Notes: a model not told the origin generated them from the letters alone. DNA of 64,000 bases from Beroe forskalii (GCA_011033025.1 WFMF01000045.1:62001-126000), one strand, 5' to 3'; positions 1-11,874 are shown, numbered from the stretch's first letter. A program made the numbers and translations.

Positions 1-740
1 ACTTGAGAAAATGTTGAGAAAATGTTTTTTGCGTGTTTTAAGGCCTGGAAATGTCTAAATGGTTTGGAACATGGTTTTGCGTTATAAGCAGCCTGAAATC
101 ATTGAAACATTCAGGCCTTAAAACACGTAGTATTTCAACATTTTCAAGTGTATCCACATTTTCTCAAGTCCATTTTCTCAAGTGGATACAACCTCACGGG
201 CGGAAATAGTTGAATTTTGGTCTAAAAAACCACAGAAGTTTCCTAGGATGTCTACAAAATTTGAGTCGTTAGAAATGAAATTTGGACAATTTTAAAATCT
301 TGGCCTTTTGTCTTTTTTCGCCCATCAGAAATCTTAAAAAGCACCAAATTCCTAAAACTATCTAGGTAACCTGTATTAGCTATACTACTATGTTCCAATC
401 CATTTGTAGACATTTCCAGGCCTTAAAACACGCAAAAACCATTTTCTCAATATTTCAAGTGTATCCACATTTCTCAAGTCCATTTTCTCAAGTGGATACA
501 ACTCACTCACGGGCGGAAATAAGCGAATTTTGGTCTAAAAACCACACAGAATGTTTCCTGAGATGTCTAAAAATACATTTGAGTCGTTAGAAATGAAATT
601 TGGGCAATTTTAAAATTCGGCCTTTTTGGCCCATCGTAGGGCCCAAAAGTGACCAAGACTCTTAAAAATTATCTAGGGTAACTTGTATTGACTCCGCAGT
701 CATGATTCACAATCACTTACAGTCACTTTCAAGGAATTGA
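1..740. repeat. Tandem and inverted repeat block, 305-bp period
   Basis: A unit beginning with ggccttaaaacacg at 114 recurs at 419, giving a 305-bp period. Both units contain caagtggataca, cacgggcggaaat and tgagtcgttagaaatgaaat. The first 60 bases are also a reverse complement of about 385-460, so the block can fold back on itself. No coding potential is seen. It may be a repeat array cut by the window edge, or the end of a transposon. Confidence 0.7.
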
Positions 741-2704
741 GAAAATTTTCTCAACTGGATCCATCTCAATCGCTTATAATGAGCGCGCGCGGATTTTCTC
801 AATTTGTATCCACCTCGCGGAATCATCTACTGCTTGCGAGGATCCTACCAACAACGGGGACTGAAAAGATCACAAAATGACCAGATGACGATTGTGGGAT
901 TCCATCAGATCTACGAAGAAACATCAATTCATTGTTGATTATAATTCAAAATACAGCTGTCATGGCTTTAAGTTTTCTTACTACAATACTTTTGAGATTT
1001 TCAAACACAATTTAATGAATGACTTTTATGGCCTTCCACATTAATTTATCTGGGGTTATCTGATGATGAAATGTTAGGGTTCAGGAAAGCGGGTCAGTGG
1101 GTCACTTGAGAGAGGGTCAATTCTGCGCCAAATGATAGACAATAACGGTGATCATGACATTTGAGATCTGAAACATGCTACAAATATTCTAAGGGTAGGT
1201 ATGCAGATTTTCACAAGTTGACAACTCCAAATTAAGCTAATCAGCTATGATTAGATATTTTCTCAAAATTTAAGACTATGCAAGGGACTTTTTCAGGGTG
1301 TGCAATGCATTATCTGCATACCCTCTGGCTACGTCACTGGTCAATGCTTGACATATTAAAAGCCACAGTTCGAAGAGTGGGAGGAGACAGAGAGAGGGAG
1401 AGAGCCCTCAAGGCTCCAGCGGTACAATCATGATACTTCAATCAACGGAATCAGACGGAATTCATATATAATGTTCTTGTAAAAATTGTGACATAAATTT
1501 CATTGAACCTCAACGGGCTTCATGTAACAAGAATTGCGCTCGTTTTCTCCAACTTCGACGAGCGCTTAAATTTCCCTCTCCCATTTAAAAATAAAGGTTG
1601 CACGTGCATTGATGATTCAATTCCATCATTTTTTCCTGTTCCCAATCGCGTTTTTGTTTTACAAAAAGGCATTGAGAAAAGGTTAGCAGAGATCGACATT
1701 TTTGGGGGTTGTGCTTATACCCCACCTTTACGTACTGTTTAATCTGAAATAGGCGGTGCTGCGCGCCACCGTATGCGTCGTTGCGGTGGTTGGTGGTACC
1801 TTTAAACTTCAAGCATCCAACTGCTCCTTTATAATATCACTCGCGTCAGAGTAGAAGCTTGGTGTAGTGGCATCCTTTGCATTGTGGGTTGCAGCCAGCT
1901 ATTACAGCGTTGTAATTGTTTTGAGTTCAATGCTCTGCTCTGTTCTATTCTGATGTTGAAATTAATTCTCTCAAAAAATTTAACAATTCTTTAATCATGA
2001 AATCAAATTTTCACGGAATTAATCTAATAATTGATTGATTTCAATCACATACTCATTTGGCTTCCTTTAAGTAGCGGCAATTCGGGCAATTTACAATGGG
2101 CAGTATTAGTGCAATCAGTTATGAATGATCTAAGAATTAACGAGAGGAAAGAAAGACATAAGAGTTTGTCTAGGTTCATTATTGATAATAATGATATATC
2201 CTGGAATCTTTTATCTTAATCTTGTTCAGTAAATATTATATTGTGTATCTCAATCTTGAAAACAATTAAGGCGGGTAAAACGATAACGAACATTGCATCA
2301 GTTTGATATCTGCAACGCAACACATAAGAAAACGTAACGGCGTAAGGAAAACGGTGATCGTAATTATGAAACTCTGAACGGCGCAACTGAACGAATCTTC
2401 AATTTCAAAGAGAGTTCTACGAAATGGCGGGAACAGCGCGCTGAACCTTGGCACGTGAAACGAAATCGCCCACGTGATATTTTTATCTGCGCGCGTCAGT
2501 TCAAACTTTTAGGAGAGGGAAATATATAGCACCCGCATAACAACGAAGATTTATAAACTTATAAAATTGATTCAATGATGTTAGTATTGCGATGTGACAC
2601 TTATATTGATAGAAGAAGCGCGATTGTATCATGATTTGGATGGTCACTTTTATGCTTTATCGTCAACTCATCATGTCAGTAAATAAGTCGGACAACGATT
2701 GTCG
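741..2704. other. Non-coding stretch, no gene seen
   Basis: AT-rich sequence with frequent stops in all frames and no recognisable exon. The segment at about 1627-1692 is the reverse complement of 4533-4598 (shared core gcctttttgtaaaacaaaaa), so both are copies of one dispersed repeat. Otherwise nothing can be assigned. Confidence 0.5.
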
Positions 2705-2712
2705 ATCAAATG

Positions 2713-3823
2713 GGTGATGCGACTGTTTACCCCCCGAATTTTTATCCCCCGACCTTTTACCACCCTATGGTACAGGTGCGACCTTTTGCCCTCTGCTTTG
2801 CCTTCGATCTGTACTGTATTCTGAGGGGGATAAAAAGGCGCACTTCTGTCATAGACTGCGACTTTTTATCCCCCATTGAAAATGAGCTCGGTATCAAGCA
2901 GGGGGATAAAAGATCGCAGATAACAGTACAGCTGCGACCTTTTATCCCCATTCAAGCTTCGATGGGGATAAACAGTCGTACCTAACCGTAGAACTGCGAC
3001 CTTTTATCCCCCTGCATCACGCCTTCAACAGCCTCATTAGCTGTCAGTATCCATCCATCTGGAAACTACTGGAGTCCTTGGAGAAGCAGAAGACACGCAC
3101 GGCAGCCACCATCAACAACATCCAGAGCGGAACTTCCTTCACTCACTCTGCCAGAGGGAAGAAGAGGAACGATCGGATCAAGAAGCTGGTCTGGGAGTAC
3201 ACTCTTCCTCAAGCTGATAGACTTAATTGTGCCATCCATGACAGTTATAGGAAAGTTGTAGCCCACAATGTCGGGATCATTGACATAGGCCCTTTTATTT
3301 TCTGGCTTTTTCTGCTGTTGAAAGGCCTATGTCCTAACATAGGCCCCAGATTTTAGTAAAATTTTGGCATCAATCAGAGCAAAAGGGCCCATGTTGGGAC
3401 ATAAGCACTTTCAAAAAAAACGTTCTTTGAGTTCATAAATTTACTCTCAATGTTAATATCCCTATCAAATGGGCATATGTTAACACAGGCCCTTGTAATA
3501 AAACTCAATCCAGAGTAAATCTAAGGTTTAGTCAAAACATAGGCCCTGCTATTTTCAAAAGTAAGGCATTTAAAAAGTTCGTTTCAATGCCATGTTTTAG
3601 ATCATATAGAAGGAAGTGATTTAAGCCAGGGTTTATTTTTCACATAGGCCCTTTCAAAAAAACGACGACGATATCTTGATTTATGGTTAAACTGTACAAA
3701 ACACTTTTCATTTCTATAGGTACCTATGGGGATAAAAAGACGGGGGGGTAAAAAGTCGCACATGATACTTAGGGTGGTAAAAGGTCGGGGGATAAAAAGT
3801 CGGGGGTAAAAAGTCGCATACTC
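2713..3823 (+). mobile_element. TIR DNA transposon with MULE-like transposase remnant
   Basis: About 70-bp terminal inverted repeats are visible. The left end reads atgcgactgtttacccccc and the right end, reverse-complemented, atgcgactttttaccccc. Both continue through atccccc gaccttttaccaccct. The element is bracketed by an exact 8-bp direct repeat, ATCAAATG, at 2705-2712 and 3824-3831, the expected target-site duplication. Short cgaccttttatcccc subterminal repeats fill 2800-3012. The only coding remnant lies at about 3013-3200. Length and TSD fit MULE or hAT; the remnant favours MULE. No intact transposase remains, so it is non-autonomous. Confidence 0.75.
3013..3200 (+). pseudogene. MULE-type transposase C-terminal fragment
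   Basis: The translation contains YPSIWKLLESLEKQK, followed by a basic segment (about residues 40-50) with ARGKKRNDRIKKLV. This pattern, an aromatic-proline-x-(I/L)-W followed by a Lys-rich RIK-(K/x)-LV stretch, matches my memory of the C-terminus of MULE-domain transposases of FLYWCH-linked animal transposons. Only the last about 60 residues survive. The upstream catalytic DDE region is missing and the reading frame runs on into unrelated repeat sequence. It sits inside the TIR element at 2713-3823. The family call rests on one motif and is moderate. Confidence 0.5.
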
Positions 3824-4011
3824 ATCAAATGACGGCGTGTTTTAATACCAGCTCCAGGGAACAGGAAATTAAGCGCCTGCATACGGGAACAACGGGCACA
3901 AGAAATAAGCCTGCAGGCGCATTTCTTGTTCAAAATGTGTTGATTTGTTTTTCCTCCACAAATTGTTTAAAATTTCTCGTTTTTCAAACATTGGTAAAAT
4001 GTGCACTTGGA

Positions 4012-4175
4012 GCGCGAAACCATGGTTCTGGTAAGGGCAACGCGGAGGTTAAGCTTTAGCTAGCCGATCAAATTGTTCGCTAAAATTTAAGTTAAATTTT
4101 AGCTAACAATTTGATCGGCTAGCTAAAAGTAAAGCTTAACCTCCGCAGTGCCCTAACCAGAACCATGGTTTCGTG
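4012..4175. repeat. Foldback (MITE-like) element with ~78-bp arms
   Basis: The left arm reads cgaaaccatggttctggt ... aggttaagctt ... agctagccgatcaaattg and is followed almost directly by its reverse complement (caatttgatcggctagct ... aagcttaacctccg ... accagaaccatggtttcg). Spacer is near zero, with a few mismatches and one small insertion. No coding capacity. Related palindromic ends with an ACCAGNGCCCTGGT core occur at about 21240-21380 and 21880-21925. Confidence 0.8.
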
Positions 4176-4364
4176 CACAGAGTGCGCGGCAAGCGCCTCT
4201 AGTAAGGGTAACTTGCGAGCACCACGCATGATGTTGAGCTGCAGCGCCGCGCACAAAACTGGTCGATATGTACATCCATCCTGATCTTGCGGAGTGAATT
4301 GCGCGCAACTGCGCGCGCAATTAAGGTTGCTACGCGACTCCACCTGATGGTACCATTGTTGACG

Positions 4365-4445
4365 AAATCTCCCTCAAATATGTGGACATCTCCCTCAAAT
4401 TTGTGGACATCTCCCTCAAAATTTGTGGACATATCTCCCACAAAT
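4365..4445. repeat. ~21-bp tandem repeat, ~4 copies
   Basis: The unit is approximately tttgtggacatctccctcaaa. Four slightly diverged copies lie head to tail. No function can be inferred. Confidence 0.75.
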
Positions 4446-4532
4446 TTTCCGGGCCCTTTTCAGAATTATTACAGTACGGATAAAGGTAGTATACACATTG
4501 TCCTAATTTTTGTCGACCCGATCCTCTCAAAA

Positions 4533-4745
4533 TACACGATCTCTGCTAACCCTCTCATTTGCCTTTTTGTAAAACAAAAACGCAATTGGGAGGGAAAAAA
4601 TTGTGACGATTTTGTGACAATAATGCCCGAACACCTTCTCTTCTCTCCAGTTGATGTTCTAGCCCAAAATTGTCATGATTTTGCAGGAATTGTACCTATT
4701 GATCCCCGACAAAGAATAGTTTTACAAAACGTGACTGTCACGAAA
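4533..4745. repeat. Dispersed repeat copy
   Basis: The segment around 4533-4598 is the inverted partner of 1627-1692. The following part (aacaccttctcttctctccag) resembles 6717-6740 (aacaccttctttttctctccc). These are pieces of one interspersed repeat family. It is too fragmentary to classify. Confidence 0.5.
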
Positions 4746-5419
4746 CTGTGTTTTTAAGTTTCGGACTGAAATCCTTAATATTGTGGCTTCCACGAACACA
4801 GTTTTTAGTGTATCAGTAACGCGGTAATTACACCCCGTGTAGGTGTCATGTGTACGAACACTAGCCAATCAGCACGCAGCTATCAGACTAACGCCATAAC
4901 ACTGTGGTCTAAGCAAAACAATCTAAGCCAATCAGAAGTCTCAGTTTCCCCATGTGTATTTGTTTTTATACAAGCACAGAAGATGATTCTCCACACCTTG
5001 GGCCTCTATCAAATTGGAAACTGCGATGCTGAATGTGCCCAACTAAATAAGTAATAACTGAATAAATACGGAACCATCAACTTTTAGTTTGATACCGATT
5101 ACCGTCTAATGAAATCGCAACCTTTAGCTACTGGCATTATCACTATCAATTATCATTGTCAAATCACGATTCCCACCCCAAGAAAGTGAGAAAGGAGAAC
5201 AGCAAATCTCAGCAATGTAGAAATCTTCGAGCCGTGAACCACACCTACCATTAATGGCTGAAATATTGGTATATGGCAGGCACATTGGATATCGATTATT
5301 GGGAGATTGGGGGATTTGATTTGAGTACCTATTTGGCTCAAGGATCGGATTTAATTCAATGTGAATTTCAGCTTTCATACTTTCTAGTAGGCCACTAGAC
5401 AATGTTTACCTTGTTGCTG

Positions 5420-6040
5420 TCACAATTTAGGGGCTGCCACACGTGGATTATAAGCTATGTCGACTATAGTCTACTCCGAGTTTTGGGGTGAAGACACACG
5501 ACGTGGAGTATAAGCCACAAATCCTACGTGTGTCTTGTAGACTATTGTCAACACACGTTATCGTAACAAAATATCGAAAGCAGTTTCTTCTGAGTTCCCG
5601 GATAGGAATTGATTGACGGAATTTGACATGGTAACCTCGGATGCTCTGATGGTAACAAAACACAGGATATATCGGAAACATTACCCCTATCACTTTTCTT
5701 GCTTTTGATTGGTTTATGACACGCGTGATACAGCGTTCTGATTGGCTAGCGTTAATGTATACAACTTTTCTTGGAATTATGCACAGTGTCGACTATAGTC
5801 TACAAGACACACGTGGCTTACAAGCCATGTGGATTGTAATACCACATTTAAGACCGGCTATTTTTCATGGACTAATCTCCACACTTTTGTAGAGTGTAGT
5901 CGATACTTTCACCCAAGACACACGTATGGATAATAGTCCATGGGTAAGTTATCTACAGCACACACGTGGTTTATAAGCCATGGCTTATAGTCCATGGCTT
6001 ATAGTCCATGGCTTATAAGCCACGTGTGTGCACCCTCTTA
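5420..6040. repeat. Palindrome-rich element with CACACGTGG / CCATGGCTTATAGT motifs
   Basis: The block contains many copies, in both orientations, of acacacgtgg, ggcttataagcc, gtcgactatagtcta and agtccatggcttat. The last forms a perfect 14-bp tandem triplet near 5980-6015. Inverted copies of agacacacgtgg flank the interior. It looks like a composite of hairpin repeats. No coding frame is convincing. Confidence 0.6.
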
Positions 6041-6130
6041 CATATTTTCTTGCCACACAATAGGCCTCATTGATTGGCTGAGTATGGGAAAAATCGAATT
6101 AAATCAGCTAAGGATTTTACTTAGTCTACC

Positions 6131-6156
6131 TAAGGACACCTCTCGAGGTGTCCTTA
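6131..6156. repeat. 11-bp stem hairpin
   Basis: taaggacacct and aggtgtcctta pair around the loop ctcg. It is part of a larger repetitive stretch (6090-6440) rich in taagga/tccttag motifs. Confidence 0.7.
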
Positions 6157-6345
6157 AATTTTGCGTGCTAAAGTCCGGTTAAAGTTCACTTAAGGATCGA
6201 AAAACAGCAAAATCTTTATTAAAGTATGAGAATTTAGGAATCACGCAATTATATCAAGGGGTCACGCAGGCTAAGGACAGCGCTTAGGTCTCAGACTTAG
6301 TGAAATTCTTTAACCTCCCTAATTAGTCCTTAGCACGTCTATAGT

Positions 6346-6439
6346 GCTTGTTCGTGGAAGCCACGCTCCTAATTGGGTCTAAGGAATCCCTTAACCCTAA
6401 GTTGACCGTTCGCGAAGGACCTCCTAGACACGAACAAGC
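6346..6439. repeat. Short inverted-repeat element
   Basis: gcttgttcgtg at 6346-6356 is matched by its reverse complement cacgaacaagc at 6429-6439. The 70-bp interior has no coding capacity. It may be a small MITE fragment. Confidence 0.55.
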
Positions 6440-6440
6440 T

Positions 6441-8013
6441 CCTACGAATCTGTAATCGATATCATAATACGGATATGGTTTCATTCAAGCAAGTAGACAA
6501 GTGGGCGTAATCAAGCATCCACTATGCTCAATTAAAATTACGTCAGCCGAACCACCTAAGAAATAGACCGTGATATCGAGCAGACATGATACTAGCCGCA
6601 AAGCCACAGAGAGCTCTTTGTTGATACTTTAATTGACGGAAATTTCGTAAAATCCATGACAGGAATGGAGAGGAACCTCTTGTAAAATCCTGACACTTTA
6701 GTGACAAAAATGCTGCAACACCTTCTTTTTCTCTCCCAGTAGGACTTTCGACCAAAAGGTGACCAAATCGTGCGTAGAAATCTGCGTTTTCACGAAATAA
6801 CTTGGAAATATACGATCAATTATTTTTTCAAAATACTGAAATAAGAAAATTAGCCACAGACTGATGATTACTAATGAGAATTTGTTGCATTCAGCATTCA
6901 AGAGTGATGACTAGATAATGTCATCTATGCTATTGTTCTCCGAAATGGTACAAAAATGACAAAAATTCGATTTTGGGCATGAAATTTAGCAGAGATGTTC
7001 ATTTTATCATTAAAACCTACATTTGTCCCTATGGTTGTTCGGATATGGCCTAGCCTGGCGAGCTTAGTGGATGTCCTTGCTGAACGGCATGTTAAACAAG
7101 GAACTGAAGCTGAGAGGTTCCGTTCAGTCCGAGCAGCTATTGGGTCAAATGTTGGTATACCTACAAAGTGTGTTTCTCAACACAACCCCAGATTATCAAC
7201 ATCTACAAGAAACAAACGTAAGAAAATCTCAATACCCAAATATACCTGCTAACTTACCTACTAACCTGGGATGAGTTTAACTCAGCATAGCGTTGTGATC
7301 ACAAAAACGGTACATGTCGATCATGAGATCATGCACTTCGTCATCAGCCACTTGATTGAGACATAAACTGTAATGACGAAAGTTCTATTAGAGTTTTAGC
7401 ACGCCCAGATTATAGTAAATAATTTCATGTTTTATAGAAAATATAATTAACAATCTTTATAAATAATCATTGCTTAATTGAATGGAACGTCATCTTGAAA
7501 TTACAAAGCGAGAAAAAAAATAAAAATGCATCTTAGCTTGAGTACCAAGGTAATCATTAAAAAGCTACTGCATGAAAAATTTCAAGCTTTCAATTTGGCT
7601 GAAAAACTGAATTCACAGTTTGACTGCTCATGCTCTGACCTTTGTTCATGCCATTACTCATTTAAAGTACTAACATAACTTATTAAACGCATAATTCTAG
7701 TTACAAGTATTGTAGTTATTAAGTAATCAAATTTGTGATAATACACCAAGCTATTAAAAGAGGTACAATATTTCAAAACTAAAAAGTTAAAAGGAATCAG
7801 GCAGTTGCCTACACTGAAACCATGTCATCAATTCAATATATTGATACCGAATACACTGTTTATGTAGTGTTTTAGCAGCACAATATCATCAGGTGTAAAA
7901 AAAGAAGTACTTAATAGAGATACTAGAAAAAGTCGTTATTAAATATTTATCAAAAATAAATGAGTTATGACCAGGAATTTAAATATCTAAGAAAGTTTAT
8001 GTCCTCTCAATGA
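6441..8013. other. Non-coding stretch; one weak open frame
   Basis: AT-rich flank downstream (in transcription terms) of ZNHIT6. A short open frame on the plus strand near 7020-7260 (about 65-85 residues in two overlapping frames) has no recognisable domain and no clear splice sites. I leave it unassigned. Confidence 0.45.
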
Positions 8014-9084
8014 TCATATATTAGGGATTAATTTGATTGATGAAGATTCAGGCTTTATTCCATCATCTGTATCAGGATTTGGCACTTCATCATTATCATG
8101 ATCATCATTCAGATTGCTACAAAATAACTTGAGCACATGGTCTTTGAAAGCATTATTTGTGATTTCTGTTTCTTCTGGACCAGCAGTTGGATTCAAATCA
8201 TCTGAAACTGGCTTTACTCTTTTTGATCTCTTCCCATTGGTATTTAGTGCCTTTTCAACCTCATTATTTTCAATATCATGGGATTTTTGTTTCTTTAATT
8301 TCCCCCGGAGTTTTCTTTTCCTTTTATTTCTGTTTGATGCACGAGGAATCCCAAGCTCTTTCATTTTATCTAAGACATCAAAAGGAACACAATCAACAGT
8401 TTTAAATTTCTTTTCATTTTGAGAAATATATATGGTAGGGAATTCTGTGACAATTTTGAACTGAAGGATTTTGCTGAGACTCTCATTAGGATCAAGTTTG
8501 TGGAAGGAGCCATCAGATATAATATCAGCTTTCATGAAGTAACTTGCATTATGATTATTCTTAAAGTAATTCAAAACAAATTTATGCTCTGAATGACAAC
8601 TACTAATAACATTATACTTCCCAATAATATCATTGACAGTCATTGTTTCACAAATATCTGTTACAATCAATTTGGCAGCACAATCAGGGAAGATGAGTTC
8701 AACAGTCCAATATATTACCTTGTCTTTGATATAGTTTTTATTCATTTTCTTTCGACTAAATATTCCAGGCATATACTTGATAACAGTATTATTAGCAATG
8801 CATTGCTGCTTGATAAAATGATCAGTCTGGGAACATGATGGAATATCTGCTAGATAGCGATGAGAACTCTCAATTCCTTCCTTAACTTGTTCTAAAAACT
8901 TATAATCTGATATAAGTTTAAGATTATCAAATTCAGACATTTTCACAAACTTAGTTTTATCAGCAATACCATTACAGCTTTGTTGAGTCTTGTGCAAGTT
9001 TGAGCATGCTAAGCTACAAGTTCTGCAATTACATCTTGGACAGCAGTATTTGCTTGCTTTACCACAGCTACAAAAGGAGTTCAT
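8014..9084 (-). CDS. ZNHIT6: Box C/D snoRNA protein 1, HIT zinc-finger protein (BCD1/ZNHIT6)
   Basis: A complete 356-residue open frame with an N-terminal HIT zinc finger. Cysteines are at about 5, 7, 15, 18, 23, 27 and 37 with His31. It is followed by the family segment containing CNGIADKTKFV and LISDYKFLEQV, which I recognise from ZNHIT6/BCD1. A Lys/Arg-rich nuclear-localisation-like stretch lies at about 252-269, and the C-terminal 40 residues are acidic. BCD1 is known to act in the nucleus in assembly of box C/D snoRNPs, with the R2TP/NOP58 pathway. The first zinc pair here is C-x-C, not the usual C-x2-C. The protein is shorter than the human one (about 470 residues). The frame is uninterrupted, whereas vertebrate genes have many introns, so this is either an intronless lineage gene or a retrocopy that stayed open. 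A possible 3' splice site (tcatcag) lies just before the ATG. Confidence 0.9.
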   Translation of the reverse strand: MNSFCSCGKASKYCCPRCNCRTCSLACSNLHKTQQSCNGIADKTKFVKMSEFDNLKLISDYKFLEQVKEGIESSHRYLADIPSCSQTDHFIKQQCIANNTVIKYMPGIFSRKKMNKNYIKDKVIYWTVELIFPDCAAKLIVTDICETMTVNDIIGKYNVISSCHSEHKFVLNYFKNNHNASYFMKADIISDGSFHKLDPNESLSKILQFKIVTEFPTIYISQNEKKFKTVDCVPFDVLDKMKELGIPRASNRNKRKRKLRGKLKKQKSHDIENNEVEKALNTNGKRSKRVKPVSDDLNPTAGPEETEITNNAFKDHVLKLFCSNLNDDHDNDEVPNPDTDDGIKPESSSIKLIPNI

Positions 9085-10915
9085 ACCTGATGAATGATAA
9101 TTTCTAATAACTTATTACTGCAATTATCATCTTACTATATATTATAATGGATATTGTGAATATTTATATATTTATTCATTTATTTATTTATGGCTGACAA
9201 TTAGTATCAAGTTAGCATCAAAATTATTGCAAGAAAGTTAAAATGAATAGGAAAAATATAGAAAAATTTTTGCGGGATCATGTTGGTGTTCAAGTACATA
9301 GTTGGAGAAAAGTCTTGCAGATTGATGTCTTGAAGAAAGATTTCTTTTTAATTCAAATATGTTCTAGGGGGGGGGGGATTCACCCCTCATATTTTGGAAA
9401 ACACGGATTTGATTATATATGAGTTTGCCAGGGTGACCGGAGGTGTACCAAAATTTTGATGGTGGCCTTGAGTCCATAGTTCCAACATTGCCCATGTGAA
9501 GCCTCAGGACAAAAATGGTGTCCAAAAATCGAAATTTCACTGGAAGAAGATTGAGCTTAGATATTGCTTGCATTTGATTCCTCTTTACAAGCTGATTATT
9601 TGAGTGTATTTGTTTGTCAAAACTGGATGAAAAATGATGAAGTTATGGCCATGCGAAGCGCATGCGCCAAAGTGGTAGTTGGCCTATTTTGGACCTAAAG
9701 ATGGTGATTATGGCCAAATTTTTGGAGATATGAGCTTCAAACTTGTTTTGCCCATCATTTAGGTCAAAATTGATGGCCAAACAAATTTATATGTGAATTG
9801 GACCTTATTTGTCCATTTTGGCCCATGAAAACCTTCAAAAATCCACTAAATTGCTCATATCTCAGTTTGCCCTTTTGCCCAAATTATTTAATACTTTTTG
9901 TTATAAATTTTCCATTTTTCAATGTTTCTGTATGAAATTTTCAGAATCGCTTTGAAACTAAATTTCATACTTATGTTACTGAGTGAATTTTCGAGTTTGG
10001 CCCCCAAAAACAAACAAAAATTTTTTTGTGGCCATTGGAGCAAAAATTCCCGGGGATTTTTGCTTCAAGGGCCTAAGAAAACTAAGGATCAAGGAAACTC
10101 TCTCATGATTAAGGAGACTTTCTCAGGATCAATCAAGGAGACTCTCTCAGAATCAAGGAGGCTCTCTTAAGATCAATGAGACACTCAGGATCAAAGAGAT
10201 CATTCTCTTAGGATTAAGGAGACTCTTCTCCTCAGGGCAGGTTTCAAGATGGGAACTGGGTTTCTTCCCAATGACAAGGAACAAAGCCTGGTTTAAACCC
10301 AATTCAAACCATTATTACAATATCTTATCTTATAATCTTACTATATATAATAAAATTGTTGTTAATATTTATATATAATATACATGCTAATTGAGGCATT
10401 GATAGTTTTAGGAACCTAAACACGGAAAAGAGCAGAAAAGCCATCGCAACATTTGTTTGATTCAGGTACGGGCCGTTAAATAAGGTACTATTATTACTTT
10501 ATTAATATTACTAAATGCATGGTGTAGTATTCATTTTGCCTGGCATATTTTTCCTCTTTCATAAAACAAATCATATTAAAATTCGTTCGTCCCTTTAAGT
10601 GGTTACAGTATTAACAGCACAGATATGTTGTTATCTATTTATCTGATCAATCAATATCTCCATCGTACGTTGGCAAAAATATAATATAATTTAATATCAC
10701 GCCCATATAATGATTAAAATAGCTCATAAGATAATATACTCTCAACTTATTTTCCTTATTACTCATTCAGTACTCAGAAAATTAGAAAAAGGATTTGGTT
10801 GGTGTTGGACGTTGGTTCACTGTAGACATAGTTATAATTTAAAACTTTAAAAGATTTCTTTACCTACTGGATATGATCTGAGAAAAATGTGGTGGTTAAT
10901 AAAACTTCACAAATA
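9085..10915. other. AT-rich non-coding stretch
   Basis: No gene seen. It includes an 11-G run at 9367-9377, repeated 'ttggcccat' and 'ggatcaaggagactctctca' motifs (10080-10215) and AT-rich low-complexity DNA near 10320-10380. Confidence 0.5.
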
Positions 10916-10919
10916 TTCT

Positions 10920-11295
10920 ATATTATTCAACTCACAGCCCGTTCGCCGAGTTTGAAATCCAGTTTACGGAGCAACCGCGTACTTTTTTCGGATCGTTAAA
11001 TAATAATGTTACTACACACGGATATCGGTGTGGATTTCCCATATTCCACTCGGCTTCGCCTCGAGGAATATTCACCAATCCACACCTCTATAGTGTGTAG
11101 TAACATGATATTATTTAACTCACAGACCGTTCGCCGAGTTTGAAATCCAGATTACGGAGCGGGCTCGTACTTTTTTCGGATCGTTAAATAATAATGTTAC
11201 TACACACGGATATCGGTGTGGATTTCCCATATTCCACTCGGCTTCGCCTCGAGGAATATTCACCAATCCACACCTCAATAGTGTGTAGTAACATC
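10920..11295. repeat. Tandem pair of 188-bp hairpin elements
   Basis: Two nearly identical units begin at about 10931 and 11119 (ctcacag...gttcgccgagtttgaaatcc). Within each, atgttactacaca pairs with tgtgtagtaacat, then ggtgtgg with ccacacc, enclosing attccactcggcttcgcctc / gaggaat. The loop motif ctcggcttcgcctcg is shared with the cloverleaf-like element at 37.1 kb. No coding frame. Confidence 0.85.
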
Positions 11296-11654
11296 ATATT
11301 ATTCACCATGTGGTGGGGTTATTCCGGTTGAATAAAAACGTATTATTTTGAGTTTTTTGTCGTATTACTTCACCCTTTTGGTATTATTGCACACTTTTAC
11401 CATGTTATCCCACTCTTACACCGTGTTATTTGACACTTTTATGATGTTATTCAACACTTTTGCCAAATTAGTGATACGACAGAACGTCCTTTTCTGCTGG
11501 GAGAGCTGGCACACTGCTAATTTGCCTGATCAGTAGATAATTGCTCTCCACCAAAAAAAGTGATACTACGGAACGTCCTTTTTTGCTGTGAACTGTACAA
11601 AATGCTAAAAACCTCGGCCTTTTAAAGGCTCAAAGCTTTGTACGTTTGTACACT

Positions 11655-11848
11655 TGGTGAATAATATCGTTACTCAACTCATAAGTATGAAGTAACAGCT
11701 TGTTTTCAACTCGGGCTGCGCCCTCGTTGAAAACAAATCATTATTCAACTCAGCCTTCGGCTTCGGTGAATAATGCGATTTACGCAACTCGCTTCGCTCG
11801 TGGCATAAATCATGTTACTTCACACTTATTCGTTGAGTAACTCTATAT
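11655..11848. repeat. Cloverleaf-like element: outer stem with three hairpins
   Basis: Reading inwards, ttactcaac pairs with gttgagtaa at the ends, then gtatgaagtaaca with tgttacttcacac. Inside lie three successive hairpins: ttgttttcaac/gttgaaaacaa, cattattca/tgaataatg and gattta.gc/gc.taaatc. Their loops are ctcgggctgcgccctc-like. The termini read aataatatc and ctatattatt. The same layout with different arm sequence occurs at 37108-37385. It is a non-coding foldback element of unknown class. Confidence 0.75.
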
Positions 11849-11874
11849 TATTACCCTGCAGTGTAATTACTATT

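Noticed and set aside
7000-7275. Two overlapping 65-85-codon plus-strand frames
   Set aside because: Both look vaguely protein-like but lack domain, splice or start support, so neither can be preferred.
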